Assembly: GCA_944324435.1 (NCBI GenBank)
Contig: CALUWH010000004.1
Coordinates: 31,208-95,207 of the forward strand
Source: Candidatus Gastranaerophilales bacterium
Lineage (GTDB): Bacteria > Cyanobacteriota > Vampirovibrionia > Gastranaerophilales > Gastranaerophilaceae
Length of the DNA: 64,000 nt
Direction: 5' to 3'
In this document: positions 51,381 through 61,665 of the stretch, one piece after another
How positions within the stretch are numbered: the stretch's first letter is position 1
How the letters are laid out: each line of letters begins with the position of its first letter
Program-made: the position numbers and the translations under genes
Notes under the pieces: model-generated
What the model was told of the DNA's origin: nothing
What the model saw: the letters and a program-made list of their open reading frames with translations, nothing else
Databases searched by the model: none

Positions 51381-52677
51381 TATGCTGCGGCATAATAAGT
51401 GTCCCCTTCTCTAACCGTTTTTGGAGTTCTCCTGACGGTTCGTAGAAAGGTGACACCGTCATGATTCTTGCTGCAATATCAGGATAGTGATAGATAAACT
51501 TCAATTCGCTTTCTGTTAAAGGCTTTTGGGTATGAACGTTTGCATACCTTGCAAGTTCAAGAATATTTCTTGCTTCGTTTTCATCTTTAAACTCAATTTC
51601 CAGCTTGTCATAAACATTACGGAAACCTTTAATTCCGCCGTATTCACCTGTTGTAATCATACGTCCGGTTTCAATAATCTCAGGCTCTCCTCTTCCGAGT
51701 TCCTCAAAGTCATACAGTTCGTAATTTCTTCTGTCTTTCAACGCACCGTCTGCATGAATACCTGATTCATGCGCAAAAGCATTGTCACCGACTGCCGGCT
51801 GATTTATAGGAATCGGGAGCCCAAATGCGTATGCAGTATATTTAGCAAGTTTCCAGGCTTTACTTAAATCAATTTGTTCATCAATTTTGTACTTTCCTTT
51901 AAATCCTGCAGATTTTAAGACCGCAAGCAGGCAGGAGACTAAGTCTGCATTCCCCGCGCGTTCACCCATTCCGTTTATTGCCGTATTAATATAAGCATCG
52001 ACTCCGGCATCGACGGCGGCTCGAGCTCCTTCTACGGAACAGGCAACGGCCATTCCTAAATCATTATGATAGTGCATTTCTATAGGCATTTGTGTTTCTT
52101 TCGCAAGGCGATAAATTCTTTCATACGAAGTTTGAGGATCTTCGTATCCTAAAGTGTCACAGTATCTGAATCTGTAAGCACCGCGTTTTTTTACTTCTTT
52201 TGCTAATTTTATTAAAAAATCTAAATCGCTTCTTGAAGCATCTTCTGCGTTAACACCAATAATCTTAGCACCTTTTGAAACTGCGCATTCAACCGCTTCA
52301 CACGTCATTTTTAAAATATCATCAGGAGTTTTTTTGCCCAAATATTTGCCATAAATCATCTGTTCGGAAGTGGATTGCGAAAGGTTACAGTTTTCAAGCA
52401 GCGGACAATTTGTAAAAGATTGCTCTACATCAGATGCAATCGCTCTCATCCATCCTGAAAGTTTTGTCTTAGTAATAACGTGCCTTCTTACAAGTTCCAA
52501 ATTTGCGTTAAGGTAATTTAATTCGTGCATTGTGGTCGGGAATCCGAACTCAGATTGAGTAATTCCCATATCATCAAGCATAAGATTAATTATAGTCTTT
52601 TGGAGTTTAGCAAGCCCCAATCTTGAAGTTTGAACCCCATCTCTGTTTGTAACATCCACGAAATAAATTTTTGGCAT
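51373..52677 (-). CDS. Homocitrate synthase-like (NifV/LeuA superfamily) enzyme
   Basis: A 434-aa DRE-TIM aldolase condensing acetyl-CoA with a 2-oxo acid. Motifs: 'VTNRDGVQTSRLGL', 'VNAEDASRSDLDFL', 'EMHYHNDLGMAVACS', 'INTAINGMGERAGNADL' and 'FAHESGIHADGAL'. It lacks the C-terminal LeuA allosteric domain. It resembles homocitrate synthase more than isopropylmalate synthase, but no nif or lysine-AAA genes are near. Substrate uncertain. GGAGGGG lies ahead of the ATG. Confidence 0.85.
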   Translation of the reverse strand: MPKIYFVDVTNRDGVQTSRLGLAKLQKTIINLMLDDMGITQSEFGFPTTMHELNYLNANLELVRRHVITKTKLSGWMRAIASDVEQSFTNCPLLENCNLSQSTSEQMIYGKYLGKKTPDDILKMTCEAVECAVSKGAKIIGVNAEDASRSDLDFLIKLAKEVKKRGAYRFRYCDTLGYEDPQTSYERIYRLAKETQMPIEMHYHNDLGMAVACSVEGARAAVDAGVDAYINTAINGMGERAGNADLVSCLLAVLKSAGFKGKYKIDEQIDLSKAWKLAKYTAYAFGLPIPINQPAVGDNAFAHESGIHADGALKDRRNYELYDFEELGRGEPEIIETGRMITTGEYGGIKGFRNVYDKLEIEFKDENEARNILELARYANVHTQKPLTESELKFIYHYPDIAARIMTVSPFYEPSGELQKRLEKGTLIMPQHII

Positions 52678-52779
52678 AACCCCTCCTTAACTGTTTAAAA
52701 TATTCTACAATATATTTCACTCACTCGCAAGTAAAGAATTAATAAAGAAATACTGTAATTTTTGCGCTACAATAAGAGT

Positions 52780-54114
52780 ATGAATATTTTGGAAGAATTT
52801 GATACGATTGCCGCTCCTGCAACACCGTTGGGTGCAGGAGGTGTTGGTGTTATCAGAATTTCAGGAGATAAGGCGTTCAATATTATTGGGCAAATATTTA
52901 CAAATCCGAAATTTGAGCCGCGTAAATTTAATCACGGCTGGATTATAGATAACGGTAAAAAAATTGATGAAGTAATTGTTCTTCCGTTCTTTGCTCCTAA
53001 TAGCTATACTGGAGAAAATGTTATTGAGATTCAGTGCCATGGGGGGATAAATGTTGTAAAAAATATTCTTAACCTTGTTCTCAAGCACGGCGCGAGAATG
53101 GCCGAAAAAGGAGAGTTTACAAAAAGAGCATTCCTGAATAAGCGAATGGATTTATCTCAGGCAGAAGCCGTGGCTGATATTATTCATGCGAAGACTTCTA
53201 ATTTCGCAAATGTGTCTATGAAAAACCTTTCAGGAGTTTTACGTGAAAAAATTAATGATATAAGAAATGATATTTTTGAAGTTCTGTCAAAAATTACAGC
53301 CGGCATTGACTTTCCAGAAGATGTAACAGAGCCCGAATATGATTATTTGCAGGAGAGTTTTCAAAAAATAATTTCTCAAATAGATGATGTCTTAAAAGGG
53401 GCGGAAACTTCTAATATTTTTCGTCAAGGGGCTACTGTTGCAATAATCGGGAAACCAAATGTTGGTAAGTCTTCGCTTTTCAATGCCCTTTTGAGTCTTG
53501 ATAGAGCTATTGTTACCGATATAGCAGGTACAACAAGGGATGTTCTCAGAGAAAGTTTAGATTTGGGCATACCGGTAACTCTTGTTGACACTGCAGGAAT
53601 AAGAAATGATGAAGAGGTTTCCAAGGTTGAACAAATTGGGATTGAATATTCAAAGCAGTCTCTTGATGAAGCTGCTCTGGTTCTTTTTGTATATGATGCA
53701 TCACAAGGGTTGAGCGAGGAAGATAAAGAGGTTTTAAAACTTTTAGAAAATAAAAAACATATTATTATTGCAAACAAAGCGGATCTAATCTCTGAAAGAG
53801 GTACAGATGCTCTTTACATATCCGCTCTTACGGGTGAAGGTATTGCGGAACTAAAGACGGATTTAACCTCCAAAGTTTGTGATATTGAACCAGAATCATT
53901 AGACTTTGTAACCAATACCCGTCAGCAGGAATGTCTAAAAAAAGCAAGAGCTTCAATGGAACAAGCGCTTTTAGCCGCCCAACTAAAGGAGCTGCAGGAT
54001 CTTATCTCTATAGACGTAAAATCTGCAATACTTGCGCTGAATGAACTAACAGGCGAATTAATAACGGATGATATTCTGAATAATATTTTTGAGAATTTCT
54101 GCATAGGGAAATAA
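52780..54114 (+). CDS. mnmE: tRNA uridine-5-carboxymethylaminomethyl modification GTPase MnmE
   Basis: A 444-aa GTPase working with MnmG at tRNA wobble U34. N-terminal formyl-THF-binding domain (1-120), helical domain, inserted G domain with 'IIGKPNVGKSSLFNALL' (about 222-238), 'DTAGIR', 'NKAD', and the invariant C-terminal 'CIGK'. ATG at 52780 is preferred over an upstream TTG: TACAAT (52768-52773) ends 6 nt before it and overlaps the alternative codons, so the mRNA is predicted leaderless. Confidence 0.96.
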   Translation: MNILEEFDTIAAPATPLGAGGVGVIRISGDKAFNIIGQIFTNPKFEPRKFNHGWIIDNGKKIDEVIVLPFFAPNSYTGENVIEIQCHGGINVVKNILNLVLKHGARMAEKGEFTKRAFLNKRMDLSQAEAVADIIHAKTSNFANVSMKNLSGVLREKINDIRNDIFEVLSKITAGIDFPEDVTEPEYDYLQESFQKIISQIDDVLKGAETSNIFRQGATVAIIGKPNVGKSSLFNALLSLDRAIVTDIAGTTRDVLRESLDLGIPVTLVDTAGIRNDEEVSKVEQIGIEYSKQSLDEAALVLFVYDASQGLSEEDKEVLKLLENKKHIIIANKADLISERGTDALYISALTGEGIAELKTDLTSKVCDIEPESLDFVTNTRQQECLKKARASMEQALLAAQLKELQDLISIDVKSAILALNELTGELITDDILNNIFENFCIGK

Positions 54115-54118
54115 TATA

Positions 54119-54325
54119 TTAACAATTCGCTTTAATATCAGTTATTATTTCAAGCTCTTTTTCCTGCTTTTCAAGAATTACATTTACTCCTGTTATAAAA
54201 TTCTGAGTTTGTGGGGTAAACGGGATTTTATCCTGACAATATTTTTTGAGCTCCTGTAAAAGTTTTTGAATCTCTAATATTGAATGTTCCAGCTCATCAA
54301 CGGTTTCTACAATCTTGTTATGCAT
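54119..54325 (-). CDS. Small coiled-coil protein
   Basis: A 68-aa protein with two predicted helices (heptad pattern in 'VDELEHSILEIQKLLQELKK' and 'EKQEKELEIITDI') around a Pro/Thr-rich turn. ATG at 54325 is set by AAAAGGAG 6 nt upstream; the longer frame has no such site. It ends 4 bp from the convergent mnmE stop. Function unknown. Confidence 0.6.
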   Translation of the reverse strand: MHNKIVETVDELEHSILEIQKLLQELKKYCQDKIPFTPQTQNFITGVNVILEKQEKELEIITDIKANC

Positions 54326-54466
54326 ATATGCTCCTTTTTTGTGTATGATAGCACCATTCTTGAACAAATGTAAGATTGTAATAATATCTGTTGATTTACT
54401 ATAAAAGAACGCTAGATATGATTAATTGAATAGAAATATCCGCACAAACCAAACAAAATTTGAAAA

Positions 54467-54790
54467 CTAATTTAAACTATCTAAAAATGCAGAAATTGCA
54501 TAAAGTCTTTTATTGTTACCTTTAAACTTCTCCAATTTTTCAACTACATCATCAAATATGATATTTGGTGGAAGGTCTTTGTCAAAAATAAATAATTCAT
54601 AAGGTTCTATATCAAGGGCTTCAATCAATTTTTCAATGTTTGATAATGCCATAAAGTGTCTGCCTGTTTCAACATTTCCCAAGCCTCTTGTTGAAAGGCC
54701 AATTAACTCTGCGAGTTTTTCTTGGCTTAAGCCTCTGCACTTTCTGAGATACTTTATTCGTTGTCCTAATTGTTTCTTGATATCTGCCAC
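54467..54790 (-). CDS. XRE-family helix-turn-helix regulator
   Basis: A 107-aa protein with an N-terminal Cro/CI-type HTH (about residues 8-62, 'QRIKYLRKCRGLSQEKLAELIGLSTRGLGNVETG') and a helical C-terminal tail. I chose GTG at 54790 because AAAAGGA lies 6 nt upstream and a TATAAT box just beyond; the longer frame would start inside the promoter. Divergent from the LuxR-type gene, 146 bp away. Confidence 0.75.
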   Translation of the reverse strand: MADIKKQLGQRIKYLRKCRGLSQEKLAELIGLSTRGLGNVETGRHFMALSNIEKLIEALDIEPYELFIFDKDLPPNIIFDDVVEKLEKFKGNNKRLYAISAFLDSLN

Positions 54791-54936
54791 TTTAAATCCT
54801 TTTATGATAATTATAGATTCCAATAATATAAATTTTAAGGAAATTAAACATGTGTTTAATTGTTTTCAAATGAAATATTTCCTATAATTAAGAAGTAAAT
54901 TATGGGATTTGAAAAAACTCGCAGAATAGAGGAATG

Positions 54937-55158
54937 ATGAAATTACAAATATTAACACCTAAGGAAAAACAAATTGTTATGTTATTATTGAAAAATTATA
55001 GTAATTCAAATATTGCTATAATTTTAAATTCGACTCCTAAAGCTATTTCAGTAAGGTTATGTCATATATATGTAAAATTTGGATTAAACAAACAGCCAAA
55101 TCCGAGACAATTGCTAAAAGACAAAATAAACGAAATTCTAATATCTGAAAATCTGTAA
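54937..55158 (+). CDS. Stand-alone LuxR/GerE-type DNA-binding domain
   Basis: A 73-aa protein that is little more than a LuxR-C HTH: 'LTPKEKQIVMLLLKNYSNSNIAIILNSTPKAISVRLCHIYVKFGL'. It has no receiver or sensor domain. The start could be either of two adjoining ATGs (54934 or 54937). An 11-codon mini-ORF (ATG at 54901) ends in a TGA overlapping these ATGs, which could couple translation. TATAAT at about 54883-54888 supports transcription. Likely a DNA-binding regulator. Confidence 0.65.
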   Translation: MKLQILTPKEKQIVMLLLKNYSNSNIAIILNSTPKAISVRLCHIYVKFGLNKQPNPRQLLKDKINEILISENL

Positions 55159-55164
55159 TTAAAT

Positions 55165-56544
55165 CTAATGTGAGTCCAGCGTTATGATTGCGACATTTTC
55201 TATGTGATATGTATGAGGAAACATATCAAAAGGCTGGATATATTCTATCCTACATCCTTTTTCTTTCAAATATTTTAAGTCTCTTGCAAGAGTAGCCGGA
55301 TTGCAGCTTACGTATATAATTTGTTTTTTAGTAAGTTTGTACGCATAATCAAGGCTCTCCCCAGAACATCCCTTGCGTGGAGGATCGAGGATTGTAATAT
55401 CAAATTGCTGTCCGGACTTAACCTCCTGCTCAAAAAATCTGCCTGCATCCATATTATGAAGCTCGATATTCCCAATCCGATTTTCTTTCACGACCTCTTG
55501 TGCAAGTTCTACGGATTCTTTGACCTCTTCAACACTTACTACTTTGTCTACAATATCGGAAAGACAAATCCCAAATGCCGTAATCCCTGCGTAAGCATCA
55601 AGTATTGAAGGGGCAGAAAAATTGGTGGAGACATATTCCTTTATATAACGAAAAATATTGTCAGCACTTTGGGGATTTACCTGAAAGAACGTTTTAGCTC
55701 CGACTTTAAAGATTTTATCGCAGAGTTTTTCTTCTATAAACCCTTCTCCCTCAAGAATTTCTGTTTTATCACCAAGAATTACGTTTGTGTTTTTTGTATT
55801 GAAATTAATCCCCACTCCTGAAATGTTCTCCAGATTTTCATAAATTCTGCGAGCAAGTTTTTTTATTCCGTCACTCGCGCTTTTTGAATTAACAACAAGA
55901 ATAACCAGACTTTTTTTATTATATTCTGATGTCCTTATAACAATGTGTCTCAGCTCTCCGGAGTTTTCTCTGCAGCCTGTAACTCCGCAATTCTTTGCCT
56001 CGTCTTTTATAAATTCAATAATCTTATCACAATAATCCGGCTGAATAGGGCAGTATTTTATATTAACCAGCTCGTGAGTGCCGGATTTATAATATCCTGC
56101 AATAATTCTTTTAGAGTCTTTTGTCTCCGAGACAGGGTATTGAATCTTGTGCCTGTATTCTTTTATCTTGGGGCTTGGAATAACCTCTCTGATTTCGGGA
56201 ATCTCTCCGAGAATATTCCGCATAGTATCTTCAACGACTTGTTTTTTGAACTTGAGCTGAGCTTTGTAATCAATGAATTGCAGCTGGCATGCTCCGCAGA
56301 TTTTTTGCATGGGGCAAAATGGCTCAACCCTGTCTTTTGATGGTTCTATAACCTCCAGAACTTTTGCGTTAGCATAATTTTTATTTTTTTTGCCGATTCT
56401 TATTTTTACCGTATCTTCCGGGCATGCGCCTTCTATGAAGATAACGTAACCATCTATTTTTGCGATTCCGTATCCGAGGTTTGAAAGTTTTTCAACCTCA
56501 ACAGTAATTTCTTGGGGAATATCTTTTTTGTTTATTGTTTGCAT
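55165..56544 (-). CDS. 23S rRNA (uracil-5-)-methyltransferase, RlmD/RlmCD type
   Basis: A 459-aa TrmA-family RNA methyltransferase. N-terminal TRAM domain ('EITVEVEKLSNLGYGIAKIDGYVIFIEGACPEDTV'), a [4Fe-4S] cluster motif 'CPMQKICGACQLQF', SAM fold 'LDAYAGITAFGICL', catalytic loop 'ILDPPRKGCS' and 'VSCNPATLARDL' (nucleophile Cys). It makes m5U in 23S rRNA. It overlaps the upstream exonuclease gene by 13 nt. Confidence 0.93.
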   Translation of the reverse strand: MQTINKKDIPQEITVEVEKLSNLGYGIAKIDGYVIFIEGACPEDTVKIRIGKKNKNYANAKVLEVIEPSKDRVEPFCPMQKICGACQLQFIDYKAQLKFKKQVVEDTMRNILGEIPEIREVIPSPKIKEYRHKIQYPVSETKDSKRIIAGYYKSGTHELVNIKYCPIQPDYCDKIIEFIKDEAKNCGVTGCRENSGELRHIVIRTSEYNKKSLVILVVNSKSASDGIKKLARRIYENLENISGVGINFNTKNTNVILGDKTEILEGEGFIEEKLCDKIFKVGAKTFFQVNPQSADNIFRYIKEYVSTNFSAPSILDAYAGITAFGICLSDIVDKVVSVEEVKESVELAQEVVKENRIGNIELHNMDAGRFFEQEVKSGQQFDITILDPPRKGCSGESLDYAYKLTKKQIIYVSCNPATLARDLKYLKEKGCRIEYIQPFDMFPHTYHIENVAIITLDSH

Positions 56545-57452
56545 GGTTTGATTATCTGAATATTTCTTGTCTCTGAAATTTCCTGCCTTGCATCTTTAAT
56601 GATTTGTTTGTATTCTTCTGAAAGGCTGAGACCGTTACATAGTCTGTCAATAAATCCATTATTTACTTTTACGGCTTTTTCAAGAGCCCCGACATTTTCA
56701 AGCACATCTTTAATATCTGCAAAGTCATACCCGAAAGATTGTTTAGACTGATAAACCATCATTTCGCCGGTCTCTGCCACAAGCGGTTCTCCTCCGAGTT
56801 CAAAATGGAGTTTAAAAATTGATTTCAAATCCTGAAGTTCTGCCTGCATTGTTGCAATACTCTGCTGGATTCTTAAATATCTGTCAAAAAGATAGTCTAC
56901 ATTATCAAGCTGTTTTCTTTGCCAGTCAAGTCTTTGTAAATATAGCTTTTTAAGCTTAGGATACGCAAGCGCAAGCGCCATTGTATCAGCCATCGCTCTA
57001 TGGTGGTTTGAAAGTTCAATGTTAAATCTGTGAGATAGAGCCTCTAGTCCGTGGGATTCCAAATCAGGCGCAATTTCCTTAAACATAGCTTGAGTATCGA
57101 TTCTCGGGTTTTCCAGCCTCTCTCCTAATACTCTCATCTTAGCTTCATTCAAAAAGGAATAATCAAAAATTGCATTATGAGCAACAATCGGATAGTCCTC
57201 AATAAATTCAAGAATTTTAGGCAGAGCTTCTTCTTCGGATGGAGCATCTTCAACCATTTCCTGCGTTATACCGTGGATTGCCATACTTGATTTTCTTATA
57301 TGTTGATGAGGATTAATCAGAGTTTGAAACTCTTCTTTAATTTTTCCGTTTTCCAGCCTAACTGCCGCAAATTCAATAATTCTTTCTCTAGTGTAATCTA
57401 ATCCAGTAGTTTCAGTGTCCAGTACAATTTCAATTTCTTTTTTTCTTGGCAT
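56532..57452 (-). CDS. DEDDh exonuclease (DNA polymerase III epsilon-like)
   Basis: A 306-aa exonuclease. The DEDDh residues are visible: 'IVLDTETTGLD' (DxE), 'VAHNAIFDYSFL' (Asp) and 'NHHRAMADTMALA' (His-x4-Asp). The second half is helical with a short C-terminal domain. It may be the replicative proofreader or a stand-alone DnaQ-like nuclease. AAGGTAAGGA precedes the ATG and it is translationally coupled to the methyltransferase. Confidence 0.88.
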   Translation of the reverse strand: MPRKKEIEIVLDTETTGLDYTRERIIEFAAVRLENGKIKEEFQTLINPHQHIRKSSMAIHGITQEMVEDAPSEEEALPKILEFIEDYPIVAHNAIFDYSFLNEAKMRVLGERLENPRIDTQAMFKEIAPDLESHGLEALSHRFNIELSNHHRAMADTMALALAYPKLKKLYLQRLDWQRKQLDNVDYLFDRYLRIQQSIATMQAELQDLKSIFKLHFELGGEPLVAETGEMMVYQSKQSFGYDFADIKDVLENVGALEKAVKVNNGFIDRLCNGLSLSEEYKQIIKDARQEISETRNIQIIKPCKQ

Positions 57453-57575
57453 ATTCCTTACCTTTGGGGTGATTTTTCAGTATATCCCCTATTACTCCTC
57501 TAATAGAATAATAGCATAAAAATATAATATATGGTAATATAAAATTTGTTCAAATAAGGATAAGGAGTTTTAAAA

Positions 57576-57893
57576 ATGGTTCAGGAAATTAACATAGAAA
57601 ATTTTGATACAGAAGTTATAAATTCAGATAAGCTGACTGTCGTAGACTTTTTTGCAAACTGGTGCGGTCCTTGCAGAAAATTGGGGCCGATTCTTGAAGA
57701 AGTTTCTGAGGAGCTTGCTGAAAAGGTTAAATTTGCAAAGATTGATACTGATGAGAATTTAGAAGCTGCTAAAAAATATCAGGTAAGCGGTCTTCCGACG
57801 CTTCTTGTTTTTAAAAATGGAGAGGTCGTAGAAAGAATGGTCGGACTTATGCCGAAAAGCTCTATTATTACAAATATTGAAAAACACCTGTAA
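57576..57893 (+). CDS. trxA: Thioredoxin
   Basis: A 105-aa thioredoxin with the active site WCGPC (Cys30, Cys33), cis-Pro in 'SGLPTLLVF' and the usual fold order. A cytoplasmic disulfide reductant. AAGGAG ribosome-binding site 7 nt before the ATG. It is followed 18 nt later by the patatin gene, probably in one transcript ending at 58965. Confidence 0.96.
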   Translation: MVQEINIENFDTEVINSDKLTVVDFFANWCGPCRKLGPILEEVSEELAEKVKFAKIDTDENLEAAKKYQVSGLPTLLVFKNGEVVERMVGLMPKSSIITNIEKHL

Positions 57894-57911
57894 ATTTATC
57901 TGGAGGGAAGT

Positions 57912-58934
57912 ATGTTTGAAGATAAAGATGTTATCAAAATTCTGTCAATAGACGGCGGCGGAATAAGAGGTATTATTCCGGTAACAATTCTTGCTGAAAT
58001 TGAAAATAGGTGCGGAAAACAAATCTATGAGCTTTTTGATTTTATCGCCGGAACTTCTACCGGCGGATTGTTAACTCTATTTTTGAATAAGAAAAATCCT
58101 GCCCCTGCCGCAGCTTTGACAGAATTATATGTAAAGCACGGTAAAGATATTTTTCCACAAAAACCAGTGGATAATTCAAGTTGGAAAAACATGTTTAAGG
58201 ATAAAATTAAAAATACCCTTACGGATTATTTGTCGGGGCCCAAATATAAAGTGGCAGGGATTGAACAAATCCTACGATATCTGGTCAAGAATGAGACTTA
58301 TGAAGAGATGATTAAACCCTGCTTAATAACGTCTTATGAGACAGAAAATAATAAAGCCGTGTTTTTTACTAATTATACGGAAAGGTATAAAAAAGTTTTA
58401 ATAAGAGATATTGCAAGGGCAACATCTGCAGCTCCTACATATTTTGAACCTTTAAAGATTAAAGATAAAGGAACTTTTATAGACGGGGGAATGCATTCTA
58501 ATAATCCTGCGATGTGCGCCTATGTTGAGGTCTTAAAACTTCTAAAAAATGAAGGAATTAATATAAAAGACAAAAAAATAGTGCTGGTGTCTTTAGGTAC
58601 GGGCGATTGCCTGACATCTTATGAATATAATGAAATGAAATCCTGGTCAGCTTTAAATTGGATATTAGGGCCGCTGTTACCTTATTTTTTCAGCGGAAAC
58701 GCAAGCACTGTTGAATACCAGTTAAAGCAGCTTTTACCGGAGGACTGTTATTACAGGTTGCAGCCCAAACTTCCCAAGGAGCTTGAACCTATGGATAACG
58801 CTGAAGAAGAAAACGTGCTTACCCTTCAGCAAAAAGCGCTTGAGTTGATAAATACAGAATGGAGCTATGAGCTTGACAGGGTTTGCGCTGTATTATCCTC
58901 CGTTAATTGTCAATATAGTTTAGAAAAGCCCTAA
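57912..58934 (+). CDS. Patatin-like phospholipase
   Basis: A 340-aa lipid acyl hydrolase. It has the oxyanion 'DGGGIRG' (residues 14-20), the nucleophile 'GTSTGG' with Ser49, and the catalytic Asp in 'FIDGGMHSNNPA' near 192. No signal peptide, so cytoplasmic or injected. It shares a transcript with trxA. The stop lies inside the terminator hairpin. Confidence 0.9.
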   Translation: MFEDKDVIKILSIDGGGIRGIIPVTILAEIENRCGKQIYELFDFIAGTSTGGLLTLFLNKKNPAPAAALTELYVKHGKDIFPQKPVDNSSWKNMFKDKIKNTLTDYLSGPKYKVAGIEQILRYLVKNETYEEMIKPCLITSYETENNKAVFFTNYTERYKKVLIRDIARATSAAPTYFEPLKIKDKGTFIDGGMHSNNPAMCAYVEVLKLLKNEGINIKDKKIVLVSLGTGDCLTSYEYNEMKSWSALNWILGPLLPYFFSGNASTVEYQLKQLLPEDCYYRLQPKLPKELEPMDNAEEENVLTLQQKALELINTEWSYELDRVCAVLSSVNCQYSLEKP

Positions 58935-58965
58935 AAGAGAGATTATGCTCTTTTCAGGGCTTTTT
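58924..58965. terminator. Terminator of trxA-patatin, overlapping the stop codon
   Basis: AAAAGCCCT (58924-58932) pairs with AGGGCTTTT (58956-58964), continued by AAAAGAG/CTCTTTT, giving a stem of about 16 bp. A T-run follows on plus; on minus the T-rich arm also suits the end of the cupin gene, whose stop is at 58969. Confidence 0.85.
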
Positions 58966-58968
58966 CAA

Positions 58969-59274
58969 TTATATTTTGATAAGGAAAAATTTGCTATCTT
59001 TGAGGGCTAAAACTTTGTGTTCTTTATCTTTTTTGAACATAAGAATTTCTCCCTTGTCGACTGTAAATTTTTCTGCATCAAAATGGATTTCGATCTCTCC
59101 GTCCAAAACATACACAGCTGCATCACAAACTGATGTATGCGTATCAATGATTTCATCTTTCTTAATTGCAATTATGCTGAGACAAGAGTCTCCGTCCTCC
59201 ATTAACACCCTGCGCTCAAATTTGCTGCCGTCAAGATTAATAATATCTTTTGCTTTCAAAACATCGTAAAACAT
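58969..59274 (-). CDS. Single-domain cupin protein
   Basis: A 101-aa small cupin barrel. Cupin-type pattern 'IIDTHTSVCDAAVYVLDGEIEIHFDAEKFTVDKGEILMFKKDKEHKVLAL' with potential metal ligands His (DTHTS) and His (KEHKV); the first motif is reduced. May bind a metal or small ligand. Stands alone on the minus strand with AGGAG upstream. Function unknown. Confidence 0.85.
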   Translation of the reverse strand: MFYDVLKAKDIINLDGSKFERRVLMEDGDSCLSIIAIKKDEIIDTHTSVCDAAVYVLDGEIEIHFDAEKFTVDKGEILMFKKDKEHKVLALKDSKFFLIKI

Positions 59275-59342
59275 AATACTCTCCTTTCTTGCACATTAAA
59301 CTCTAATTTATAGACAAAAACATCCGCCGCCTGTATATCAGC

Positions 59343-59371
59343 AAAAAAAAGACCTGACTCTTTGAATCAGG
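59343..59371 (-). terminator. Terminator of the 57-aa gene
   Basis: Minus strand CCTGATTC-AAA-GAGTCAGG (59371-59353, one G-U pair), then eight T residues. It lies 85 bp past the stop of the small gene. The intervening 59372-59455 shows no ORF, only TAAG-rich sequence. Confidence 0.75.
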
Positions 59372-59455
59372 CGCTGTCAGATAAGTAAGTTTTGGGGAAT
59401 TAAATTAGTTAAGTAAGTAAGATTAAGATTGGTATATAATGAAGTAAAATTTATT

Positions 59456-59629
59456 TTACGATTTAACTCTCGAAATAAATGTAACCCTAGATTTCATATC
59501 CATTGCAAACAGCCTCATCTCGTCCATTAGTACATAGGATTTGTCATCCGGCTGGTTGTCATTGATATAAAATTCTCTTGAAATTTGGGTAGCCATCGCA
59601 TTGATATTATAAGATTGTAGTAATGCCAT
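59456..59629 (-). CDS. 57-residue protein with structured mRNA leader
   Basis: Start ATG at 59629 and stop at 59456-59458. It begins MALLQSYNINAMATQISREF and ends FISRVKS; acidic centre, Met-rich, helical. AGAAAGGTAAGG lies upstream. It has its own promoter-like region (59760-59836), a hairpin leader (59661-59710) and a terminator, so I treat it as a real gene. No family recognised. Confidence 0.6.
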   Translation of the reverse strand: MALLQSYNINAMATQISREFYINDNQPDDKSYVLMDEMRLFAMDMKSRVTFISRVKS

Positions 59630-59660
59630 ATTTTACGCCTTACCTTTCTGGACATATTTA

Positions 59661-59710
59661 CTTGAGCCTGCAAATCAAATAAAAGTTGATTTACAGAATT
59701 TATACTCAAG
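59661..59710 (-). promoter_or_regulatory. Nested hairpin in the leader of the 57-aa gene
   Basis: On the minus strand CTGTAAATCAA (59696-59686) pairs with TTGATTTGCAG (59678-59668, one G-U), enclosed by an outer stem CTTGAG (59710-59705) and CTCAAG (59666-59661). It lies 31-81 nt before the start codon. A candidate cis-regulatory RNA (riboswitch, thermometer or protein site). Confidence 0.5.
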
Positions 59711-59759
59711 ACCTGCAGTCAATACTAACAGGGTTTATATTTGATTTTACTCTCTTGAA

Positions 59760-59836
59760 TTTGTCTTACATATATATAAAGTTTATATAAACTTTTAAAT
59801 TTCAAAAAGGATTTTCATTGTTACATTTCTTTACAT
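59760..59836 (-). promoter_or_regulatory. TGTAA-N5-TGTAA element and promoter region, site B
   Basis: ATGTAAAGAAATGTAA (59836-59821, minus), then CTTTTTGAAATTTAA and CTTTATATATATGTAAGACA. The blocks match site A at 46055-46140 in order and spacing. An 18-bp perfect palindrome AAAGTTTATATAAACTTT (59778-59795) overlaps it. Confidence 0.55.
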
Positions 59837-59907
59837 ATACTCATAAATTTATGAAATCTAGCAAATTTTATTTTTTTCATTTTTATAGTAATCGAAGGAG
59901 TTTGTTT

Positions 59908-61665
<1,758 letters not shown>

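Noticed and set aside
52762..52779. TTG at 52762 as the mnmE start, and the TTG at 8733 for purB
   Set aside because: In both cases the extra codons include the -10 hexamer, and family N-termini align with the downstream ATG.
54368..54400. TGTAA-N3-TGTAA sequence as a fifth TGTAA element
   Set aside because: The spacing is 8 bp rather than 10 and no other block of the promoter homology is present.
59527..59709. 60-codon minus-strand ORF over the 57-aa gene and its leader
   Set aside because: Its codons run through the leader hairpin and another frame of the 57-aa ORF. It has no ribosome-binding site, while the other frame does.
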